NCBI RefSeq assembly: GCF_019703515.2
Contig: NC_059373.1
Span: 12,745,281-12,809,280, forward strand
Reading direction: 5' to 3'
Length of the DNA: 64,000 nt
From: Myxocyprinus asiaticus
Lineage: Eukaryota; Chordata; Actinopteri; Cypriniformes; Catostomidae
Shown here: piece after piece, positions 34,867 through 46,400 of the stretch
How the letters are laid out: every line of letters begins with the position of its first letter
How positions within the stretch are numbered: the stretch's first letter is position 1
Notes under the pieces: model-generated
Database searches by the model: none
Told to the model about the DNA's origin: nothing
Seen by the model: only the letters and a program-made list of their open reading frames with translations
Program-made: the position numbers and the translations under genes

Positions 34867-35991
34867 GGGCTGTTCAGACCGAACACGTATTTGCACTAAA
34901 AAAGGTATACGCTGTGCAACAGTACTTGGGTGTCTCAAGTAGGCATGTGAACGAGTAATCGGTTAATCGAATACTCGTTCAGCTTTTAAATATTCCACTG
35001 GTAAAAACACTACTTGGATATTGCAAATTGATTTTCCTGTGTGAGAGAAACTACTTCTCTCACCTAAATCTTGCTGTTACATCTCTATGCATTGGTTGAC
35101 GCTGTGGATGCATGATGGTAAAGGGATAGTTCACTTAAAAATGAAAATTCTCGTATCATTTACTCACTCTCATGCCATCCCAGATGTGAACGACTTCTGC
35201 AGAACACAGGATTTTTAGAAGAATTTCTCTGCTCTTTTGGTCCATTCAATGCAAGTGAATGGTGGCCAGAACTTTGAATTTCCAAAAAGCACATAAAGGT
35301 AACAAATGTAATTTATACGACTCCCAGTTTTTGTTTTTTTTTAAATGTAAATTGCCATTCACTTTCATATTCTTCTTTTGTTTATGGCAATTCACATTAT
35401 TTGTGCATATCACCACCTACTAGACAGGGAGTAGAATTTATATTAAAAGGACTAGAATATTAATGTTTCTCACCCACACCTATTATATAGCTTCAGAAGA
35501 CATGGATTAAACCACTGGAGAAATATGGTTATGGATTACTTTTATGCTAGCCACCATTCACTTGCATTGAATGGACCAACATAGCTGAGATATTCCTCTA
35601 AAAATCTTTGTGCTCTGCAGAAGAAAGAAGGTCTTACACATCTGGGATGGCATGTGGGTGAGTAAATTATGAGAGAATTTTCATTTTTGGGTGAACTATC
35701 CTTTTAAGGAATGGTTCGCACAAAAAGAAAATTCTGTTATTTATTAAAAGAGACTGTATGGCTTAAGAAGATTTGGAATGTATTTTTTTTTTGGAATGAA
35801 TGTTTGGCTACAAACTACATATTTACTTGAAATGCCCATCCCTAGTTTCGAGACGCGTTTTTTTCTTTTTTTTTTCTTGATACTGCATCTAAAAAGCGCG
35901 GAATGCTGAAAAAACAGCGAGACGCTGCGAAACCGTCAAAGACCTTAATCTAGCACGAAAGCAAATACGGATTCGGTGTGAACGGCTCCTT
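34867..35991. repeat. DNA transposon with an M1 element inside
   Basis: The left end GGGGCTGTTCAGACCGAAC and the right end, reverse complemented as GGAGCCGTTCACACCGAATC, are inverted repeats. An M1 copy occupies 35122-35706. It lies in the tbc1d5-dazl gap. Confidence 0.7.
35122..35706. repeat. MITE family M1 copy (nested)
   Basis: Begins AAAGGGATAGTTCACTT and ends TTGGGTGAACTATCCTTTTA. It is broadly palindromic. Confidence 0.85.
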
Positions 35992-36042
35992 TAGTAGGCA
36001 CTAGGCAGATGACGACAGAGATTATTTAGCTGAGACGGGCCA

Positions 36043-36436
36043 CTTCTATTAAAATGAATGTGAGAAATTTGAACGCCCAACCAAGGAGCTCTGAACGGTC
36101 AACGGACGTACATGTAAAAGAGCCAATCACCTTTTAGATACAGACATCGCCTGTCAATTAACTTGAGATCGCGCCTGCGCATTAGCTATACAAGCCGGGA
36201 AAATTGCGTTTAATAGCGTAATATGAGGTAAAGAAGCACAATTTATGATACTAGTTTTGTCAGATTTTACTGCTCATTTAATATGTTATTTTATCTTAAT
36301 CTTAACCAACCGTTTTTGAGATTTCAGTGTTCCCCCATTCAAGTAGATAGGAGCTGCACTGGCATGACTGAAAATAGCCTCCCGGGAGCGTTCCAAAGAT
36401 GGCCGACAGTTGACTGACTGGCTAGAAAGACTTGTC
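36043..36436 (-). repeat. Inverted copy of the repeat at 15250-15650
   Basis: Read on the minus strand it matches 15250-15650 over nearly 400 bases at roughly 80 percent by eye. Shared blocks include GGCCATCTTTGGAACGCTC and CTAAAAGGTGATTGGCTCTT. It lies about 0.4 kb upstream of the probable dazl first exon. Confidence 0.8.
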
Positions 36437-36859
36437 GATCACTAGTTTTGAGGGGAAAAAAACTATTATTTTTCAAACGCGACATCTAGTGGTCAGCGTT
36501 CGCTGTGGCTAAATGTTTTCTCATGAATAAATCATCGATATCTTCCGAGTGGTCGGTATATTCAAACTTTATTATTTTTTAATTGAAAGTGTTCTGATAT
36601 TTATCAGATATTTATTTATTTTACAATTATAAATTACAAATACTGGATATCAATATTTTATTGCCCATTGTAGTCTTCAAGGGGACGTTCCAAAAGTGAG
36701 TGTTCCAAAATACCTCAAAATGTAATGCGGTGGATATACTACTTTAAGACATTTTATATGAGAAAATAGTCAGGATTAAACCTTGATCCAAGAATGATAA
36801 AACATAAGCATTTACAGCATTAATAACCATCAAATTTCCCTCATTTGGTATGTTGATTT

Positions 36860-36977
36860 CTCCAATTAGGACTGCAGATAGGTGTGGCGCCCTAATGCAC
36901 TGGAACCTGGAGAGCACAGAGAGGCAACGAGCTGCTAACTTTTAACTTATTCTGCTATTTTAATGATTTTAAATATG
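36860..36977 (+). promoter_or_regulatory. dazl: Probable dazl promoter and 5' UTR exon 1
   Basis: The segment ends in a strong donor, ATATG|GTAAGT, after 36977. The next acceptor at 37349 leads into the exon with the dazl ATG. The transcription start is not determinable by eye and no TATA box was found. When spliced, the last three bases of this exon create an upstream ATG (see findings). Confidence 0.55.
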
Positions 36978-37356
36978 GTAAGTGAAGGGAAAAAAATATA
37001 TTAATATAAATTGAAGTTCACCAATACCCATAATCTATGAACCTGTTATCTCACGTGTGTGTTCTCGAAGAAAGTTAGCGCGGCAAAACTCGACAGATCA
37101 CATCAAATTAGATTGTCGCCCATTGGATTAAACATCCATCAAGAAAGCACGAATGTCATTTCAATTAACTAATGTTAGGCCAAAACCCTAGATTGCTTGA
37201 TGAAGAAACATGAAAAGATCGTGCTGTAGATGGGCCCGGTTTCGACCGCGTGTGGTCGGACACATTGAAACTTCTTCACGTTAGCATTTCGGGTGACTTT
37301 AGTGTGTATCTTTAGGGAATTGTTAATAAAACTTGTGGCCTTACTTCAGGTCTAAG

Positions 37357-37410
37357 ATGTATCAGGGAGTCCAGTTACCCCTGTGTCTAATATGTGGCCT
37401 TTATTCAAAG
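37357..37410 (+). CDS. dazl: dazl coding exon 1 (residues 1-18)
   Basis: The exon opens at 37350 after CTTCAG and encodes [18 protein letters not shown]. The donor is AAG|GTAAAT, phase 0. Confidence 0.93.
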
Positions 37411-40400
37411 GTAAATTTCACAGGCCTCAACTTTTCGAGGCTAACTTTCTTGTTCGGGTCAACAATTAAAGGATTTAATGAAACGTTAATTTAATGTGTC
37501 AATAATCAAATTGCTTAACTGTAAATAAATGTTTTGAAATACACACAGGATATCCAGAAACAGCGTCAGGGATTTGTGAAATTGTCTAACGGTTATATTT
37601 TACCGGAAGGGAAGATGACGCCCAACACGCTGTTCGTCGGCGGGATTGACATGAAGGTAATGCAATGTACGGTTCAACAGAAGCCTTTGTGTTGTTTTTG
37701 TGGTAGTTTCCCTCGCATTTTTGTCATTTTTATGCGTGCTAATTTTTCCCATGCATTTAATCAGAATAACTCAGGTGAAATAAAGAAATGGGCTACATTG
37801 TTGTTTGTAGGTCTGGTTGACCCACATTCACTAGTTTCCATTGTACACCATATAATTTACACCCTTTTCCTGTAGATGCTGTTTATTGGACTGTTCTTGT
37901 ATGCTTTAAAAGTCTTGGGAGGGAACATATGTTCCAATGTTTATAAATCCTTTTGTAAAGAATGATACAGCAGTCACTTTTGATTCCAAAACTGATAACT
38001 TTTCCATTGATCAGGTGGATGAGAACGAGATCAGGGAATTCTTTGCCAAGTATGGAGCTGTAAAAGAAGTGAAAATAATCACTTATCGTGGAGGAATATG
38101 CAAAGGGTGAGGTGCTTCATTTTAGCTTGAACAAAGAAATGGTTCTCCCAAATATGACAATTCTCTCATCATTTACTCACCCGCATGCCGTCCCAGATGT
38201 GTATGACTGACTTTATTCTGCAGAGCACATACAAAGATTTTTAGAAGAATATCTCGGCTCTGTAGGTCAGTACAATGCAAGTGAATGGTGACCAAAACTT
38301 TAACGCTCCAGTAGCACACAAAGGCAGCATAAAAGTGGACTCCAGTGGTTAATTCCATATGTTCAGAAGCGAAATAAGAGGTGTGGGTGAAAAACAGATC
38401 AACATTTAAGTCCTTTTTTTGCTATAAATCTCCACTTTCACTTCTGCGTTGTTCTTTTGTTTTTTTTTGGCGATTGGCATTCTTCGTGCGTATTGCAACC
38501 TACTGGTTGGGGCTGGTAAAAGGTGGAGATTTATAGTAAAAAAGGACTGAAATATTGGCCTGTTTATTACTCGCACCTATTATATTGCTTCTGAAGATAT
38601 GGAGTTAACCACTGGAGTTTTTTGGATTGTCTTTGTGCTTTTTGGAGCTTAAGAGTTCTGGCCACAATTCACATGCATTGTGTGGACCTAGAGGGTTGAG
38701 AGATTCTTCTAAAAAGCTTCATTTGTGTTCTGCAGAAGAAAGAAAGAAATTCAGACAGCTGGGATGGCATGAGGGTGAGTAAATGAGAATTTCCATTTTG
38801 GGTGAGCTTCCTTTTCAAGGTTCAACCAAAAATACGGTCATCACTTAATCACCCTCATGTCATTCCAAACCTGTATGATTAGCTTCTATCTTAAGAAATA
38901 TGTCTTGTATGTTTCTTTCAGGGAAAATAAAAACCTCTATTTACCTGTGTCACCTCTGATTTGTTGCACTTTTTTTCTTCTCACAGGTATGGTTTCGTTT
39001 ATTTCAGTGAGGACGTTGATATCCAGACTATTGTTGATGTAAGGAGGTCACTTTTACTGCTCTAAATGTCTTGAAAGAGGTGTCACTGTATCTGCTGTCT
39101 TGCTTCTCTGGGTTTGAGGAGGGGATTGTTGTCAGGATCTGGGAGGGTCCAGGATTTCAGTTGTACCAGATGAGTTAAATTATAAAGCTGAATGAATACA
39201 TGCTAAAATAGATGTTTTATCAATATACATGTTAATGTTGCAATCCAGTTATTTCTATACATTTGTTGTCTCGGACTTACACTGATCCCTAGGGGGGTGG
39301 ATGCAGCATCATTGTATAATCCCTCAGATCTTCCTTGTCAACTCTTCTTGTCATACCACGTATTCATCTGAACACTATGGGGTCTAGAGCCTTTAGTTAT
39401 ACTGCCCCTCACTTATGGAATTCCCTTCCTCTGGACATTCATAACAGTGAAATTCTTCATACTTTTTAATCTCGTCTTAATACTCACCATTTTAAACACA
39501 CTTTATGACTGTGTATGCATTGAGTTCATACTTTGTATCTTCCAATGTTTTATTGTATATCATAGTGTTGTTTGCTTAATGTTGTTATTGGTGATGCTTT
39601 CAAGGATGACTTTTTTGTGTTCTGTTTGTAAAGTGACCTTGAGTGTGGTGAAAGGCGCCTATAAATAAAATGTATTATTAGTAATCATTTCGAACCTGTG
39701 CCGCTTGTATTGTGACCCCCTCGTTCTCTTCTACCATATCTCCTTCCTGGAGGTTGTAGTGCGGTGGAGCATTTTGTGGACTGTTTGTAGAATCAGTTGT
39801 GTTTGACAGCCATGATTAATCTTTTGAGTAAAAGTGTCCAATAACAGGACTGTTACTGAGATTGTGAGTAGTATTCGGCTGGTCATGTGATCCTAACATG
39901 GCAGCCCCTATGTGGGGACCTTCTCCATGTAGAATAAAACAGCAAGGTTGTGGACACAACTGGAGTCTTCACTTATGTTAGTGCTCGTTTTATACATGCG
40001 TTTCAAAATTACAATGAATTTATTTAGGAGTAAAAAAAAAATGTTTTTTTTTTGAGAAATTTTCAACAAGAGTGCACCAACAAGAAAAGTATGACAAATG
40101 TAACTAAGTTGTGATCCTATTTAAAAGCTATCAGTATATCCTGTCAGCTTTTGGTAATCAGCAGTTAAAGTACACTGGAGATGTGTGAAAATGTTATAGC
40201 CAGTATTTTACTTTTTCACAACACTGCATGTTTAATTATTTTACAGCAGCCGATTTGTTTTAAAGGGAAAAAACTCAAACTGGGACCTGCCATCATGAAG
40301 GAGCGCAATTCTCGTAAGTCCATGTGCTTCTCTTTCTGTTTGGTTTGCATTCTACAATTTTGGTTTTCATGTAATCATTGTGCATTGGTTTACCCAGTGA

Positions 40401-43400
40401 AATGAAGTTAATTCTTTATTACTATTGAACTGTTCTAAATTTCCAGGTTCAATGCCGTCTCCACTGATTGGTCCATCACAGTGGGTAAGCCCCTCCCCAT
40501 ATGTCTACTGCAGCTGCTGCTCCCCAGGCCTGGCCCCACCCTCACCTGTCTTCAACGGAGGGAATCAATATTTGCAGGTAAAAATTGTTCATACAAACCT
40601 TTTATACTTCATACATGTCCTGCTAAGGAGTTTATCGGAAGTACTTTGTGTTTCACAAAATATTGCACATTCCAAAGAGAATGTGTATTTTTACTCCCAG
40701 AACATTATATTTATGTTTTTTACCATTCTCTCACCCTCTTGTTCTGTGTAGCCGTATTCTTATTCCAGTCATCCAGGTGTTATGATCCCACAGGTGCCCA
40801 TGAACTATGCACAGACCACATACGCCTACCAGGTATACACTTAGCCACCCCATACCATGTGCGCGCACACAAATGCTGTCTTTAAGTTCTCCCGTGAAAG
40901 ATTCAGAAATCGTAATTATGACGTGATTCACAGGTGATTTTGGTCAGGATAAAATGGACGCAATTTTAATATTTTTCACACTCTTTTTCCACTTCCTGTT
41001 ACTATAGTCAACATTTACAATTGCAACTCGTTATGATCCACAACAGTTGGCTTCTGCAAAGATTATTTAAATTGAGTCTCCCAACTTGGAGTTTCCCTAT
41101 GGTAATTACACCATTGTGGTGCTTTCGTGTGCACTCGTCTAGTAAATATGATTATTCTGACATGATTTATGACTCATTATCACAGTGCTTTTATGATTAT
41201 GGGAAACCTGCATCTGGAAATTTAAAATGGTCATGGACATTTCTATTGCAAGTAGATTTTCTAGTTATGCTCAGCTCTAAAATATTTCATTGCACTCAAA
41301 GCAATTTCTAGCCAGTCTCTAAAAAGGTAAAGTCATGGAAAAACTATGGAAAATTGATTGGGCAAAAGATGTGGAAACCCTGCTCTTAGCTAAGCACACA
41401 CTTGCATGTTTTATACTGAACATTTCCTTATGTTTGTCAAATTTGGACATATACCTTTCTGACCAGACTGCACGCTGCGAGACAGAACGCAACTGACTAT
41501 GCTCCACCATTGTTGTTTTTGTGTATTAGTATCCCATGCCACAGTGGTGCGGAGAGCAGAGGACGAGGCTTGTCAATCAGGTCAGCGCCCCACCCCTTTT
41601 TCCCGGTTGGTAATCAAGGCGGTGAGCAGGAGAGGTTGAACTGGCTTGTTGTAGTTGCTGTCCCTAGAAAAAAAAAAAAACATGTGCACTGTTGATTCTG
41701 GACTTTTGAACAAAGAACTGCTGTTTATTTATTTTTTATTTTTTTTTCAGTAATTGAGACTTAAGTGGAGCCATTGAAAATTAATCCTTGTACATATTGT
41801 ATTTAGTAGAGATGCACCAATAGTATGTGTTCGAACTAGGGCTGCCAGTAAATACAATTTTTTAATCGTGATTAATATTTTTCCATAGTTGATCGTGATT
41901 AATCTCAGGTTTTAAAATATAGAAAAATTTGACTCTATATACAGTTGAAGTCAGAAGTTTACATACACCTTAGCCAAATACATTTAAACTCAGTTTTTCA
42001 CAATTTCTGACATTTAATCGTAGAAAACATTGCCTGTATTAGGTCAGTTAGGATCACTACTTTATTTTAAGAATGTGAAATGTCTGAATAATAGTAGAGA
42101 GAATCATTTATTTCAGCTTTTATTTCTTTCATCACGTTCCCAGTGGGTCAGAAGTTTACATACACTTTGTTAGTATTTGGTATCATTGCCTTTAAATTGT
42201 TTAACTTGGGTCAAACTTTTTGGGTAGCCTTGCACAAGCTTCTCACAATAAGTTGCTGGATTTTTGGCCCATTCCTCCAGACAGAACTAGTGTAACTGAG
42301 TCAAGTTTGTAGGCCTCCTTGCTCGCACATGCTTTTTCGGTTCTGCCCACAAATGTTCTATCAGACTGAGGTCAGGGCTTTGTGGCCACTCCAGTACCTT
42401 GCCTTTGTTGTCCTTAAGCCATTTTGCCACAGCTTTTGAGGTATGCTTGGGGTCATTGTCCATTTGGAAGACCCATTTGCGACCAAGCTTTAACTTCATG
42501 GCTGATGTCTTGATGTTGCTTCAATATATCCACATAATTCTCCTTCCTCATGATTTTGTGAAGTGCACCAGTCCCTCCTGCAGCAAAGAACCCCCATAAT
42601 ATGATGCTGCCACCCCTATGCTTCACAAGATGGTGTTCTTTGGCTTGCAAGTCTCACGCTTTCCTCCAAACGTAACAATGGTCATTGTTCAAACAGTTCA
42701 ATTTTTGTTTCATTAGACCAGAGGACATTTCTCCAAAAAGTAAGATCTTTGTCCCCACGTGCACTTGCAAGCTGTAGTCTGGATTTTTTTTTTTTTATGA
42801 CTGTTTTGGAGCAGTGGCTTCCTTGCTGGGCAGCCTTTCAGGTTATGTCGATATAGGACTTGTTTTACTGTGGATATAGATACTTGTCTACCTGTTCCCT
42901 CCAGCATCTTCACAAGGTCCTTTGCTATTGTTCTGGGATGGATTTGCGTTTTTCGCACCAAACTACATTAATCTCTAGGAGACAGAATGCGTCTCCTTCC
43001 TGAGCAGTATGATGGCTGCGTGTTCCCATGGTGTTTATACTTGCGTACTATTGTTTGTACAGATGAATGTGGTACCTTCAGGCATTTGGAAATTGCTCCC
43101 AAGGATGAACCAGACTTGTGGAGGTCCACAGATTTTTAAAAAAATTTTTTTTTTTAGGTTTTTGCTGATTTCTTTTGATTTTCCATTATGTCAAGCAAAG
43201 AGTCACTGAGTTTGAAGTAGGCCTTAAAATACATCCACAGGTACACCTCAAATTCAGTACACCTCCTATCAGAAGCTAATTGCCTTGACATAATTTTCTG
43301 GAATTTTCCAAGCTGCTTAAAGGCACAGTTAACTTATGTAAACTTCTGACCCACTGGAATTGTGATTATAGTCAATTAAAAGTGAAACAATCTGTAAACA

Positions 43401-46400
43401 ATTGTTGGACAAATTACTCGTGTCATGCACAAATTAGATGTCCTAAACGACCTTCCAAAACTATAGTTTGCTGATATGAAATCTGTGGGGTGGTTAAATG
43501 AGTTTTAATGACTTCAACCTAAGTGTCTGATTTCAGCTGTATACTTCTTGTCATAATTCATTTATTTGTTCTTTGGAAAGAACAACACAGTAGAACAAAA
43601 CAATACAGTATGTAACAAATGCTTTTAACATTTTCCAAACTCCACAGTATAAAGACAGAAATTCACTAACTCCAATTTGATTAACATTAAACATTTCCCA
43701 AAGTCTAAATGGGATGTTGACTGAAAGAACTAGTATTCATTGCAATGTGCATTAAACCCTCATTTAATATTAATCAGTTGGCAAGCTGTCTTTTCACTTT
43801 ATATTTGGAATGCACATGATTTGTGTCAGGGCATCCAGCGCTGCATTGATCTCCATATGAAAAGCATATCTTGTTCTGCTTTTAGTGGTGGCACTTCATA
43901 TATAAAGGGTAATTCATCCGAACTGGCTGGTGATCATTAGCTGACAATTCAAAAGCTCTGTGGCAATGGGTATAAAGTTGAAATTATTTGAAATTTGAGC
44001 AGAGCGTCAAAAGGGATTAAAACTTGCTGCACAGCAGGCTTATAAGAACTGACATGCTTATGTGGTAAAATGCTTCCTTACAAAAGACAAAAGTGAAGTA
44101 GGGCTGCAACTAATGATTATTTTGATAATAGATACATTTTCGATTATTTCTTCGATTAATCGGATAATTATTTTCCTTTTATCATTTGTTAAAAAAAAAA
44201 GGCATACAGATTTGGTTACATTTACAGTACTGAATTCACGATTCTATACTCGTAAAACTTTGAACAAAGCCTGAATCATGAAATGGTACATTTTAATTTA
44301 TTACGTTAAGAACACACGCAAAACAGTTCCTTTATTTTTTGTTAGGTTTTACAGGTAAACTAATGATCATTAAAGAGTCAAATAATCCTTTGAGGATGTA
44401 GTGGGACTAAAAATCAGTCCAGCGGAGGGCAATGGTGATACCAGAATAGAAATATTAATAATTCTGCCCAGCTGAAAAATACATAATTATTTTAGATACA
44501 TATGCTTTTACACAGTCACTAATTACATATATTTTAAGTTTTATTTATTTTCGCCCCAGTTTGGAATGCCCAATTCCCAGTGTGCTCCAAGTCCTCGTGG
44601 TGGCGTAGTGACTCGCCTCAATCCGGGTGGCGGAGGACAAATCTCAGTTGCTGCCGTGTCTGAAACCTTCAATCCACGCATCTTATCATGTGGCTTGTTG
44701 AGCGTGTTACTGCGGAGACATAGCGCGTGTGGAGGCTTCACGCTATTCTCCACGGCATCCACGCACAAGGAGGTTACCCCATGTGACACTACCCTCCCTA
44801 GCAATCGGGCCAATTTGGTTGCTTGGGAGACCTGACTGGAGTCGCTCAGCATGCCCTGGATTCAAACTTGCGACTCCAGGGGTGGTAGTCAGCGTCTTCA
44901 CTCGCTGAGCTACCCAGGCCCACATTATTTTAAATTAATATCGTGGGTTTTAAAATAGTATTATCACTGATTACATGTTTCTAAACTATTTTTTATTTTT
45001 TTTTATTTTTTATTATGTATGCTTATCCAGTAAAATAATGTTTGCCATGGTATAAATTTGCTGGTGAAATCAGACATTACATTTGGCATTATCAGGAGGA
45101 CTATCAAACATCAGGACCCTTATAATTATTATTCATCATATTCAGCATTATACACAGTTTAATATAGTACCATTATCTGTGAACGCAGTGCAACTTCTCT
45201 CGCTTGCTAATAATAGCATCGTTGCTTATTGTATTATGCGCTCGCTTGAGGAGAAACAGTCTAAAACACTTTAAAATCTGGCACATTTTGACCTCTGAGA
45301 CATTGGTGTGATATGCATGAGAGCTGCACAATTGATTATTGAAACTGAAGTCGAGGTATGATGTTGCACGAGTTTAATCAAACTGAATGTGCTCCCTTTC
45401 TCCATTGCGAACTGTTTGAATGACGCGGATGCACACAATCCCTTGCTCAATGCTCAGTGAAGTTTAACGGAGACTCGCGTGTGGTAAAAAACAAACAGTT
45501 TTGCGAAATTCGCGCCTACATAGAAAATAGCTGTAAAATGTTGTTACACGTTGGAGAGAAACAACTCAAGCGCATCAAATGGCACACCGCTCCACATTTA
45601 AACTGTATGTTTATGATCTTTGAAGTGTAATAGTGCTCTTGTGTGCTGGATAACTTGGGTCCTGTTTTTTTTTACTGCTTCAACATGTCTCCATTGTTTT
45701 TCAAACGAGCCTCATCATGCAACACATTTTCACTGGGCTGTAAAGTGATGTCACTGACAGAGCTTCTCTGTGCCCGTCGCATATATCCATCTAATCGATA
45801 ATAAAATTAGATAATTATCATTTTTATTGATTAGTTGTTGCAGCCCTACAGTGAAGTCCTGCAAAGTCCCTTCAGCATTAGTTTTTTTAGAGGTTTTTTC
45901 CAGTACTTGATCATTGGCATGGATTCGCTGTTGTGTGTTTGTTTTTAGTGTGTATGTGAGTGTAATGTCCCCATTAAACACATCGCAAAGTCCCCGGCCT
46001 CTAACAGTGTTTACAACTCGCACGGAGCTGAATAAAATGTCAGAATCTAATGTCAAATCAGTACATGCCTTAATCACAATTAAGAAAAATGAACGCGTTC
46101 AACATTTTAAATTAAACGCATGCGTTAACGCTGACAGCACTCATTTGAAACTGATACATCCCCTTAAATGCTCGCATTTTAATTGGCATTGTAATGTAAT
46201 TAATTACAATATAACTGAAAGATTTGTCGCTTCTAACCACAAAGATTACAACTTTGACTTGATTTCCATAATGCTCTTGGCTTGCCCGGTAAATTGTTCA
46301 ATTACAGAAGGTGCGTCGGCAAGTCCAAAACAGCTGCCTTGAGCAGTTTTTACGAAATGATATTGGTGCACCTCTAGTAATGATCTCTAAAGCATTGAGG

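Larger units (their letters stand above)
41838..46141. mobile_element. Second-level element of the nest
   Basis: The left end AGGGCTGCCAGTAAATAC is followed by AATCGTGATTAAT. The right end, reverse complemented, is AGTGCTGTCAGCGTTAAC, with ACAATTAAG-type text inside. The two ends are of one family (see also 23924-23994), separated by two later insertions. Confidence 0.55.
41808..46376. mobile_element. Outermost transposon of a nest in the last dazl intron
   Basis: The left end AGAGATGCACCAATAGTAT and the right end ATATTGGTGCACCTCT are inverted. These ends resemble abundant hAT-like elements of fish. Nearly all of the interior is other transposons. No clean target-site duplication was found, so the boundaries are approximate. 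Confidence 0.55.

Noticed and set aside
39682..39810. A processed (retro) copy of tbc1d5
   Set aside because: The match crosses the exon 20 splice donor into intron, so it came from genomic DNA and not from mRNA.
42287..42961. An active transposase gene
   Set aside because: The catalytic segments are in different frames and no single open frame spans the helix-turn-helix and DDE regions.
44541..44852. Open frames of 89-103 codons on both strands
   Set aside because: They lie in a tRNA-derived SINE present three times in the window. The similar frames at 1293-1523 and 30247-30676 are rejected for the same reason.
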